Shown in pieces: positions 1-9,839 of a stretch of 64,000 bases of DNA (position 1 is the stretch's first letter; every line of letters begins with the position of its first letter). Under the pieces are notes generated by a model. That model made no database searches, was not told the origin of the DNA, and saw only the letters and a list, made by a program, of their open reading frames with translations. The stretch lies in contig NW_023998498.1 of NCBI RefSeq assembly GCF_014805625.2, forward strand, positions 389,407 through 453,406, written 5' to 3'. The position numbers and the translations under genes were made by a program. This DNA is from Glossina fuscipes (taxonomy: Eukaryota; Arthropoda; Insecta; Diptera; Glossinidae).

Positions 1-270
1 GATTTTTCTTATTTTGCAAACTTCAACTTTTCTTATTTGTTTTAAATACACGAAATGTATGCACTTTCCTTCAAGTATTTCACTTGGTTTGTATTGTTTT
101 CTCAATTTTTCAGAATTTCTTATTGGTTTTAAATAAACGCAATATACGCACTTTCCTTCAATTAATTCACTTGGATTGTATTGTTTTCTCAATTTTTCAA
201 AATTTCTTATTGGTTTTAAATTTTTCTTGTTAAGTCTTCTCAATTTTTCAGAATTTCTTTTGGGTTTGCT
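1..270. repeat. Imperfect tandem repeat, unit about 87 bp
   Basis: A unit containing 'cactttccttcaa', 'cacttgg.ttgtattgtttt' and 'ctcaatttttca.aatttct' is repeated about two and a half times, each copy carrying several substitutions. It is AT-rich and shows no coding potential. The left end is cut by the window edge. Confidence 0.75.
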
Positions 271-334
271 TGTTTTTTTTTTTTTTCTTTAACAGAAGAA
301 ATGTCTAGAATAACAGTTCTCCTAACCTCAAAAC

Positions 335-432
335 AAGATTTGAATTATCTAAATTTTCGCACGCACAGAGTCGTGTTTAAGGATTTGCATTATCTAATTT
401 TTCGCACGCACAGAGTCGTATTTAAGGATTTC
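335..432. repeat. Two-copy tandem repeat, unit about 46 bp
   Basis: The stretch around 'ttttcgcacgcacagagtcgt' followed by 'tttaaggattt' occurs twice in direct succession with only a few differences. No function is visible. Confidence 0.75.
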
Positions 433-532
433 AATTTTGTTTTTGCATGATTTCCTTTTTTTTAACGAATGATAACCTTTGAATAATACCCGAAAATTAG
501 AAATCGTGGATCAGTTGCGCCAGCTACGGCGT

Positions 533-1091
533 AATTTCATGAAAGTGATGATGATATTGAGAATAATTTACTTTATATAAAAAACAAAGTTATTTCTAAA
601 AAGCGAAACATGCTGTGTGAAAAAAAAGCTTACAATACATCTTTAACAAGCAGGAAAGAAGAAATAATGTACGATTATCGCAGTGGTAGCAGCAAATTGT
701 CAGCAGCTGCATGTCAACAGACCGATGATACATTGTTGGCTTTTAATGATGAATCGAAACAAATCGGGCATGCGACTTTAAATGTTCCAATGCTGTTTGT
801 AAAAAGCGCTTGTTGTCATTAAATCCAAAATTTAATTTTAGGCAATCCAATGAACTCTGTGAGACACCCAATAGAAATTCACTACAAACCAAGACCACGA
901 CACCAGAATTAGGGGAGTTTGTTAAAAATGCTGTTGAAACAAGTACACCATGCATCAATAGGAAATTGCCCCTTCAGGAAATGGAAAAAGATCCCGATAC
1001 AGTGTTAATGGTAAACCCACAAAAGAAGTGGCGGCTATCGGGCTTAAGACGTACTCGTACCAGTTCAAGAAATAAATACTACTTTATATAA
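533..1091 (+). pseudogene. Unidentified coding remnant, two frames
   Basis: Two open frames follow each other: about 534-822 (acidic start with Asp and Glu runs, then KKR-rich) and 810-1091 (Ser/Thr-rich, ending in the basic tail WRLSGLRRTRTSSRNK). Amino-acid composition and the end-to-end layout suggest one protein of about 185 residues broken by a frameshift or an intron near 810. I do not recognise the family. The last coding part and the DNA after it recur in inverted orientation at 2,880-3,151, so the 3' end belongs to a duplicated segment. It could also be a chance pair of open frames. Confidence 0.35.
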
Positions 1092-1300
1092 CCCTTCGCC
1101 TAGTTGGAGCTTATACCAACAAACACGTTTTCAACCGATTTGTCATTGGGAAAATCGAACTCTTTTCTGTTGTTGTATATCAATTTATATAATTTATATT
1201 TAAATATAAATAAAGTAAATAGCTTTGTTTATATAATAGATTTATTATACATTTAAAATACTTTATTAATATATATAAAAATATATATATATAAAAAGGA
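1027..1300 (+). repeat. Left arm of a 1.6-kb-spaced inverted repeat
   Basis: The sequence beginning 'gtggcggctatcgggcttaa' matches the reverse complement of 2,880-3,151. The first about 130 bp are roughly 95 percent identical, followed by a more diverged AT-rich half with the motif 'tatatttaaatataaat'. It includes the last codons of the coding remnant at 533-1091 and its downstream DNA. Confidence 0.8.
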
Positions 1301-1364
1301 ATTGTTATTCTTTTTCATGGTGGCAAAGGAAACAAAGATGGCAGATTTTCGCCTGGACGTATAT

Positions 1365-1436
1365 TATCAATGTGCTTTATGTCCTGGAAATTTAATCAGT
1401 CTTCTGCTTTAACCAGACATTTAAAGAAGCATACGA
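1365..1436 (+). pseudogene. Relic of a C2H2 zinc finger
   Basis: Translation gives CALCPG and then, after a one-base shift, FNQSSALTRHLKKHTKR. Together these have the C-x2-C ... F ... L-x2-H-x3-H spacing of a classical C2H2 finger. A splice-donor-like GGTAAGAA follows directly. One finger only, with a frameshift and no neighbouring fingers, points to an exon scrap. Confidence 0.5.
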
Positions 1437-1578
1437 AGAGGTAAGAAGAACCAGCTGTACGTTTAGCAAATCTATAATCCAACAGATTGGATTGGACTGA
1501 TGCGGCTGAGTATGTTATACCTTTGGAAAATGCGTTTGTTTATTAACAGCTGTTGCATGTCTAAAAATTCCGTCCATT

Positions 1579-1640
1579 AGAGAATAAGCGTATATGTTTG
1601 CTTACACTTCTCAATAATTAAACATGTGTTTGTTTAAAAT
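1579..1640. repeat. Dispersed repeat copy 1 (see 18,610)
   Basis: 'agaataagcgtatatgtttg' and the following 'acacttctcaataatt.aacatgtgtttgt' recur nearly unchanged at about 18,610-18,670, where 'tttagagaataagc' is also repeated. The repeat class is not recognised. Confidence 0.7.
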
Positions 1641-2653
1641 TTGGGCACTTTAGAGAGTAAGCGTATAAAATTCATGCCCTTCGAGTGCCGTAACAGATCG
1701 GTCCAGCAGTAGGAATTTAACTGCCAGCTTCATTTTAGGAGAAATTAATATTGACGTTTTTAAGGTGTGAATATATAGACGATTCAATTTTTTTTTTTTT
1801 TTTATTCTTCTCTTTCTAATATTTAATGTATTTTAGACTAGCGTTTGCGGTGCTTGAGTTGTGGTGCAATTACTACCTCTTCCAGAAAAATGCAATGGAA
1901 CATGAAGATTAACAAAGCACTATGGGCCTTCCATTTACAATTTAAGCATTTTTTAAGCATTTTTTTAGTCTGCTTTGAATTTACTTATATACATATTGAT
2001 GATCAAGTTTGAATCCTTTGTCCAATTTCGGTGATTCGCTCTTAACCTGCATGACAAAACCAATTAAAATTAAAATAAGGTACGAACAGTGCCCTTAACG
2101 ATCTCACGAATCAAGTCCCTCTGTGAGGCCCGGTGTCTGCACTGTACGCTGTTTGTTGTTCCTAGTCAGTCAGTGCACATTCTTTGTCCATTTACACTCA
2201 CTCACGCTTTAATACAAATCACTCAAAATGGACTGAGCTAGTCCAACGTGCTTAAATAAGTGGGGTTTTATTAAGAAAAAATTGATTGCTCTGGCTAGAA
2301 TTATTGCATAAACAATAATAATACTAAAGCAAATGTGAAGGCCGTGAATGACACTTACAAGCTATGAGACCTCATTCGTGTAAGTCTTAACCAACCAAAA
2401 ATTCATTAGATGGCGTATCTGTTATCTGTTGGCTCAATTGAAGCTACGTAAAAAACTCAAACGTGGTTCAAGTTTGGTTGAAATCAAATATTACCAGAAA
2501 ATGTAATTTAAAATGTTATATTGCGTTCGTTATAACTTGAGTGGTTGAGAAAATGAAGATCCGGCTTAAGCCAAGTTCCAATAAATGGCAAATGAACTTC
2601 GTGGAAGTGAAAGTGGAGGTATGTATAACGAGGGATTGAGAAAGCTACACTGA

Positions 2654-2745
2654 ATTTGGTGCCAATTAACAGCCTGAATTTGGTGCCAATTGGTAGTCTG
2701 TATTTGGTGACAACTGAGAGTCCGAATTTGATGCCAATTGAGAAT
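2654..2745. repeat. Minisatellite, unit about 26 bp, four copies
   Basis: The core 'gaatttggtgccaatt' recurs four times with drift (spacers aacagcct, ggtagtct, gagagtcc). On the minus strand it gives a repeating peptide with the pattern QL-x-PN-x-x, but no gene context supports translation. Confidence 0.8.
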
Positions 2746-2879
2746 TGCGCTTATCGCAAATTTTCATTCCCTTGCCACTTCGTTTCTTAAGGGCATTGCA
2801 CTTTGCTATTATTTTTAATAGCGACGGCAACCACGGAATCGGAAACAATCAGGAAACCACTAAAAGCATTAAAAAGATT

Positions 2880-3151
2880 AACATTAATTTTTATATATAT
2901 GTAAATTTTTATATATATTAATAAAGCTATTTTAAGTATATAATAAAACTATTATATAAATAAAGCTATTTATATTTAAATATAAATTATGTAAATTAAT
3001 ATGAAAGGTCAGTTTGACTTTTCCAATGACAAATCCAATCGGTTGAAAACGTGTTTGTTGCTATAAGCTCCAACTAGGCGAAGGGTTATATAAAGTAGTA
3101 TTTATTTCTTTGAACTGGTACGAGTACGTCTTAAGCCCGATAGCCGCCACT
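2880..3151 (-). repeat. Right arm of the inverted repeat
   Basis: Reverse complement of the left arm at 1,027-1,300. The order of the flanking motifs differs: 'aatatacgtccaggg..' lies outside this arm, whereas its counterpart near 1,300-1,360 lies inside the other. A simple hairpin transposon is therefore unlikely, and rearranged duplicates are more probable. Confidence 0.75.
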
Positions 3152-3664
3152 CATCTTTTTCCATTTCCTGAATTGGTAATTTTTTGTTTTCAACTGTTTA
3201 CAAGTGTTTAAGACTGTTTAGGACTTATAAGATAGCTACCTACGGCTGGTAATTTTCTAGCACATCACGAAGAAAGTTTTCCATTTTCAGCAATAATATA
3301 CGTCCAGGGCAAAAAGAATAACAATTTTTTTTATATGTATACATATATTTTTTTGTTCTTATATTTTTTTTACGTATTTTTATCTCAAAAAGGACAAATT
3401 AATAACTGCATTCTTATGTGGAATGAAAAAGCTATAACAATATAAGTATTTGAATAGCAAAAAGATACAAGAAGCCTTTTTTTAACCAAGGATAAGAAAA
3501 ACACAGCCAAATGTCATCAATTAAATAAAATGTGAAAGAATAGCAAAACTTTTTTAAACTTGCATGGAGTTGAAGAGCCTTGAAGCATATGTGTACATAG
3601 GTATTTTTATATGTTAAGTAAATATAATAGATAAAATATAATAAAATAATTATTTCTCGCTTCT

Positions 3665-4440
3665 TTAGTATATATTATCCGGCCAATTAGTATTTATAGC
3701 GATAGATGGCCACACCAGCAACGCCAATGAGTTCAATAAGAAAAAAGCATAAGAAATAAAGACAAACATTTGGACTCTTCTTCGGTAAATATACAGAAAT
3801 ATCGTTCTGTAAGTTAAGAGATGTATATAAAAGAAGTTGCAAAAGCTGCCGATCGACAAGCCTTCTACTGCTATATTTTGTCCAACCATAAGGTAGCAAA
3901 AAAGTGAACCACAACGAACACTAAATTCATTTAAACGTTGAAGTATTTGAGCGTTATCGTTTGAAAGAAGACAATGGGAAAAGTTTAATAACTGATTTGT
4001 ACAAAATTCTAAGGCTGCATCAATAATTGGTAGATAATGTTTTGATTCTTTCTTTAGGCGTTCCATTAACGCGCTATTGGACAACTCATCTCGATTTACA
4101 AATAGAGAAAATGCTCCGAAAACTAGTTCCGCAAGAAGTTCAATATTATTTTCGCTTACGCCACTTGAACACACGATAATGGTAATACTGCCGTTGAAAT
4201 CCTTCCAAAGATAAGTCCAACTTTCCGCGTAAGTAGTGTAAAGAGACATGCCCAACGATTTAAAAAACAAAGGAGATCCATTTAGGTAAGCTAAAGTAGA
4301 AAAAGCCAACTGTGATCATGCGTGATAATCCAAAGTAATAAAGCAAACTGTAAAGATTTCACATTGTTACATTCGCCCTTTTTAAGGGTGAGAATGGGCA
4401 GACCACCGTTATTCGTTAGACATATCAAATAAATAGACAT
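3665..4440 (-). pseudogene. fy: Truncated fuzzy planar-polarity effector gene
   Basis: Exon 1 (4440-4363) encodes [19 protein letters not shown]... A 53-nt intron (4362-4310, GTGAAA..CACAG) follows, and exon 2 continues [34 protein letters not shown] and NSALMERLKKE. These segments match the N-terminal (first longin-like) half of Fuzzy, a CPLANE-complex protein that acts in planar cell polarity and ciliogenesis. After about residue 170 the frame is lost: the expected continuation (DRQLLQLLLYTS ... YLPKKSPNV) lies in the next frame, and both frames stop by 3,665-3,687. The normal protein is about 400 residues, so the C-terminal half is missing here. The retained intron argues for a DNA-level copy, not a retrocopy. 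The homology is clear. Whether the break is real or an assembly error cannot be told from the sequence alone. Confidence 0.8.
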
Positions 4441-7080
4441 TTTCAAATAGTTGTTGTTCCTTACATCAATTTAAAATTTATTGTTGCAACTCAACTAGTT
4501 TCCAGCGCAAATAGAATTAACCACAGAAATCGTATTATTGGAAATCGAAATCATTTCCAGTTATCGATTATTTTAAACGATTGAAAAACATAAGGGTGTA
4601 ATGCGAAATTACATTCATTCTGTTTTTTGTACTAACACTAAAAGACACCTCAACAAATGAACTTCGGAAAAATCTTCGGACATTTGGCGTCGAAGTTGTA
4701 GGTTTTCAAGCTATTTTCATGTAAATGAATGCGAAAAGTACAGAAAGTGACTATACAAACTTGATTTCATTGAAAACTTATGTATACACTTGATCTAAAG
4801 TTCCAAGTTACCTAAATGTAATAGTTTTCTTTCTGCTTTTCTATCTCTCACTCTGGAGATAATTCTATAAATATAGTTTATAAAGCACATTTGGTGACAT
4901 TTGGTCTATATATATAATTAATAAATACACGCTATGTGCATTATTATTATATTTGATGGCATTAACTTTCTTGAACATGGTATTCAGAATATGAAACAAG
5001 CAATGGTGACATTCTATATGCTTTGTCTCGCCGATTTTGATAACTATGACTCCCTTTACTCACACTTTGCTCGTTAAGACTTTTTGTTTTACGTTTGCGA
5101 ACACTTTTAGTAACAGAATTAACTTATTCTGTTTTAACGGGCTTGCAAGGTAACATTTTCTTCTATTTGGTATGTTCAGTGTAGCTGCTGATTACACTAA
5201 AATGTATTTTTTGAAATTTACCAATTTATACAGCTTTGAGACTTAACATATATTGTCTCATTTCTCTTATCTATGCATTAAGTTATAGAAACATAAGAAA
5301 AAAAGTTTTGTTTAGTTGTTTAGAAAAATTTTTTACACTCTATATAGACAAGTATTTATTTAATTATTCTTGTAAGCTTTAACGTAAATACGTGAACATA
5401 CCGTTAGCGTTTTGTCCTAATTTCTTGTCATAATAAACATGCAGTGGATTTTATTGATTTTTAAATATTAGCTACTAATAAACCTTATGACGCATAATAT
5501 CTATCTTAATGTGCTTTATCAAATCTTTTTGAAATTAATTGTTGTACTATAATCAAATCAAATAGTGAGAAAAAGTTTATTTAATAAATTTCATGTTTTC
5601 TGTTAACAAACATTAGTGCATGCTTTTTAAGAAGTGACTTTGTCTAACAGCTAATAAACATTTCTGTTTATAAACATATAATCGTGCGTATACTCTCATT
5701 AGTACCATTAGTCCCGCTAATTGAGAGAACAGTGATAGTAATCGAGAGCACAAAATATTGAAAATAAAACAAGATAGTTTTATTGGCTTTATGTACATCA
5801 CAAACGCCTTTTGAACAGTTACTTAATTTTCCATCCTTACTGAATTATTTATATCTAATTTTTATTAAAATTATGCAGAAACTTAAACGTATGGTAGACC
5901 GTATGAGACGCTTTCAAGTATTGAACTCGCAGATTTTCGCTGTACTGAACAAAAGGTCTGAAAGGTAGTGATTTTGAAGATCCAATGTGGAGCAAGTACG
6001 GCGCTTCTCACCACCGCACTATCCCTCTATTAAAAAAACGAATGCATTGCTTTTTATATTTTAATATTATTTGATATTTATAATAAACATAATTTGTTAT
6101 TAAACAAATCCATTCAATGCAATCTTAAATATTTGAAATTATTCGATTTCTTTTTGATACACGCAACAAACGCCTCTTAGATATTATTAATTTATTGATT
6201 ATTCTAGAAATAAGCGACAATTTTTTAGATAATTGTTGGTCGACTTTGTTTAAATTATAAACCAAACACATTGAAATCTATATACGGAAAGCCAGGTTCT
6301 TGTGGTTTAATAAGCACTGCCGTCTTAGTTTATAAATGGTTTTTTTCACATTTCATTCGTTAAATTTTCAGCTTTGGTTGTGTGTTCCGCCATTTTTTCA
6401 AAGTGTTTAGAAGGGTTTAAGACTGTTTAAGGCAGTTTAAGATTGTTTAATAAGGTTTTATACGGCTTCTATGTTGAATTCCACTATTTTTTCAAAAGCT
6501 TTGTTATAAAACAATATACTCTTCGTTAAAAGCTTTGTAGATAATATAAAAAATAATTATTTAGTAGATTTATGTAAGTAGTGTAAATAATTTTATATAA
6601 ATATTACGGACGAAATTCATAAAGAGTGGAAATAAAATGAAAATTCGTAAAACGATTTTATGTTTTAATAAGAGGGAATAATATTGGAATATTAATAAAA
6701 AATAATTTGTTTGAAAAATACAAAATTTTGCCTATTTTATTTTAATGAAAGTTTTATTTCCTCCATATTGTTATGTTTTCACAAACTCTACAGCATATGT
6801 GCGCTTTTTCTCTCCCTCTCTCTCATTTCTTGACCTTATATAACAAGCAAAGTATATATATATTAAACACTTAACATACATTGACCGAAAGCGTTGAAGC
6901 TCAAAATAACACTGTTTTCGGATTTTTAGTATGTGTTTTAATCAATAATTTTTAAATTACTAAAAAAAAAAAAATAATAAAATCAAAATAAAAAAGAAGG
7001 AATTAAAAAAAAAATTAGAAAAAAAAATATTTGCATATAAATCTAAAATTTTAAATATTACATACACAATTGTAAACAAA
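4441..7080. other. AT-rich intergenic DNA
   Basis: No recognisable gene. It contains poly(A/T) runs and short open frames, for example around 5,783-5,968, whose end (KRSER) meets a GGTAGT donor-like site but resembles no family I know. At 6,405-6,460 a short drifted tandem of 'gtttaagactgtttaaggc' occurs, and a related scrap lies at 3,190-3,222. Confidence 0.6.
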
Positions 7081-7094
7081 TACAGAGTAACTTT

Positions 7095-7176
7095 TTATAC
7101 GCTTAGTCTCAGATGCTTCCAAACTTATACGCTTAGTCTCAGATGCTTCCAAACTTATACGCTTAGTCTCAGATGC
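7095..7176. repeat. Perfect 30-bp tandem triplication
   Basis: The unit 'ttatacgcttagtctcagat' + 'gcttccaaac' occurs twice in full and once to position 22 without a mismatch, so the array is young. The word 'cgtata' with 'aataagcg' in the 1.6-kb and 18.6-kb repeats is only superficially similar. Confidence 0.9.
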
Positions 7177-7746
7177 CTTTCTCCTGGCAAATACGAAATA
7201 GGACGCTCTTATTTCTGTGCAGAAAACTCAGTGAAAATTTCTAAAATTAAATAAGGAAAAAAAATCTTTTTCTCTCATAAACTCGAAAACTACTGAGCTC
7301 GTCAAAGGCATACAAACTCGATTTGCGATATTTGGACAAAGTCGACAACAATCTCAACATCTTTGCGCTTCTGCGCAGTGTAAGCAGCGATACCGGCTTC
7401 ACTAATCTTAATTTTGCGGCAATCACAAATCAACAAAAGTCTCAGTATCTTTGTGCTCCCACGTAGGAGCGCAGCACCATCTGCTGTATACAACATCATC
7501 CCAACAAAACCGACTCTGTTATCCCACCACTACACTGACATCAAGTGGAGGCGATCTTAGCTGAATTTCCAAACGTTTTAGTTTACCAGGCTTTTCGTAT
7601 CCCCTGTTCCTGTCAGCTTGAACAGTACCTGCTAATTTGCATGTCAGTTTTGTTTCACGGTATGTCAGTTGATTTTTTTTCCTTTGCCTACAATGTAGCA
7701 CGAAATTTAAAAATCGCCCGCCCCATAGAGGGTGAGACAAACAAAA

Positions 7747-9839
7747 ATGTGTTCCAATGATGAAGATTTCGAAAATTTTGTTCGAACTACACAAAGTGGA
7801 GTTTCTTCCAAAAGAAAAATGTCAAAACAAAAAATAATTTGAAAAAAATTATTATTGATAAGGAAATTTCACTCTTAAAAGACCTGTCTGTGGATTGCAA
7901 TACTACCCCACCTAACTCTCTGATCCCTCTTTCTACCAGCAATCTCTCCTTTCCGAATAAAAGCGAGGCTGCGCATAGCAATAAACACATAGTCCGATGA
8001 CAGAAAAGAACTCTCACCCTTCAAGTCAAAATCTTTACGGTGATGGCGTGACTGGTGAGTCCTACGTCTTCATTGAAGCTAATCCCAACAACTCAGACAA
8101 GCCTTTTGTCTCAGCTCTGACTTATTCTTCTTTGAACATATCAAAGACTTCAAACTGGATGGATTGACTAATATAAAAATCATCAGCCATTGCACTGTAG
8201 CTGACGCAAACAATTTCATTTTAAAAAGCGACTTCCACTCAAAGTCATGCAAGGCTTATATTCCCAGAATGTTTACCGAAAATTTCGAAATTGTTAAAAA
8301 TATTCCACCCACAATCAAGGAAGAGGACTTCCTTAAGTCAGCTAACTCAGACTTTGAAATCCTGTAAGTTACAATACTTCACAGAAGCGACTCTACCAAT
8401 AGAGAAAATTTTATTCTCACTAACTTCTGCTGTCCCTACCGTCTCTTGAGAAACGTAGATTTGTTCTTGTCTTTCGTTTCTAATTAAAGTAATAAATGGT
8501 GCTATTGACTCGCCTTCATGACTTGGTGAAATAAGCTTTAATGTCTTTAACCGCTTCTCTAGGCACTTTATCTTGGTTAAGCTTAATCAGTGTAAATTTA
8601 ATTATGAGCTGTTCAATCCGCTCAGAGTCGTTTGCAAGAACCTAAATGACGTCTACCACTTATTCTCGTTATCGGACTCTTTAAAGTCCATTAAAGCAAC
8701 ACTGCTTAATACGCTTTTATCCTTAAAAAGTCGTTACGTTTCCAAAGTGAATTATTGTCAATTTATTATCGGTTGCCAGGCTTATGCATGTTTGCGATGG
8801 CTTAGGGGTTCACTTGCAATTTGGTCCTGTACCGGTTGTCCTGTTCCTGCTCCTATGCTGATAGTGTACATGCTTTTTTTTCTTTTTTCTTTTTCTTTTT
8901 TTTTTCTTCTTATTTGTTTTGTTATGCTTATACTCAATTTTATTGTTAATTAATATAAGTTTTGCATTAAGAGCCAATTGAACTCGATTGTTATTTGTTT
9001 AGTTGAGTTTCTAGTATAAGTGGAATAAATAAAATAAATAAATAAATAAACAGATTGGATCCAAAGGTAAACTAATCCCTAAATCTATAAAATTTAATTA
9101 CTGTAACATCCTTGGTTGATTATTTCATCCCCTCTGTCAAACTGTGCTATAACTGCGGCCATTTTGGTCATATCGCAAGAGACTGTAAAAGTAAAGAAGG
9201 CAGATGTCTAAATTGTTGCAAGACACCGGCCTGTCCTAAAAACTCATGTCTCACTGGTATATGTTTAGGTTGCGGGTCTTCGGACCACAACGTAAGCTTT
9301 CGCGATTGTCCTAAAGGAAAGAGAGAAGAAAATGTAAAAAAGTTCCTTACTATTCAAAACATATACTTCAGAGTATATAAGGAAAAATTCTCCAACAACC
9401 CCTACAAGCTACTCGATAACTACGATGAAAACTTCCCATCATTGAAGGATAACACTGCATCCAACAATATCAGGGACCCTACTCTCGAAACAAACAACAT
9501 TTTAATTTAAAAAAATTTCAAAGCGATTGTCAAAAATAAAACGGGTATTCCCAAACCCACGCAAAGAACATCTCACAAAGTGCCCTTAACTCATAGCAGT
9601 AACACATATGAGCAAAAAAACGCCTACTTCCTGATGAAAGGAACACATTCATCAATAATCACAAACCTACTGAAATGGAAATGATTTTGGAAAAGATCTT
9701 CAAAATTCTCTCCACGACTCATCGCGAAGCAAATTTCAAAGCCATACAGGAAGAAATACTCACCCTCAAATCAGCATTTGATCACTTAAAACAAGGCCCA
9801 TCTGAGCTAGCATCATCATGCCCTAATATCTCTCACTGA
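7747..9839 (+). pseudogene. Family A ORF1 (gag-like, zinc knuckles), disrupted
   Basis: ATG at 7,747. Recognisable blocks are KAYIPRMFTENFEIVKNIP (about 8,250-8,315) and, after the nested insertion, IPKSIKFNYCNI followed by CYNCGHFGHIARDC, CLNCCKTPACPKNSC and CLGCGSSDHN. The three knuckles are C-x2-C-x4-H-x4-C or variants and bind nucleic acid in this class of ORF1 protein. Stops and frameshifts occur before and after the insertion. The reading ends at TGA 9,837-9,839, which overlaps the decayed ORF2 start (CTGA instead of ATGA). Confidence 0.8.
8425..9052 (+). mobile_element. 5'-truncated CR1-like retrotransposon nested in ORF1
   Basis: The family A ORF1 reading breaks at about 8,425 (after ...ENFILTNF) and resumes at about 9,053 (IGSKGKLIPKS). 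The inserted DNA translates in drifted frames to LEKRR..LVF..., then F.VP.RFSRHF, LVKLNQCKFNYEL.NPLRVVCK, a pattern I associate with the C-terminal end of CR1/L2-type ORF2 proteins. It finishes with a run of aataaat units (about 9,022-9,050), typical of short tandem 3' tails in that clade. No clear target-site duplication is visible. The insertion is certain; the clade is a judgement from the motif pattern. Confidence 0.65.

Noticed and set aside
610..822. The 70-codon frame as a known small fly sex-determination or maleness gene
   Set aside because: The length alone is suggestive but I cannot match the sequence to any such protein, so no claim is made.
8573..8953. A 126-codon open frame with a hydrophobic end that could be called a membrane protein
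   Set aside because: It lies wholly in the insert that interrupts ORF1 and matches a retrotransposon ORF2 C-terminus; the hydrophobic part is a T-rich 3' UTR.
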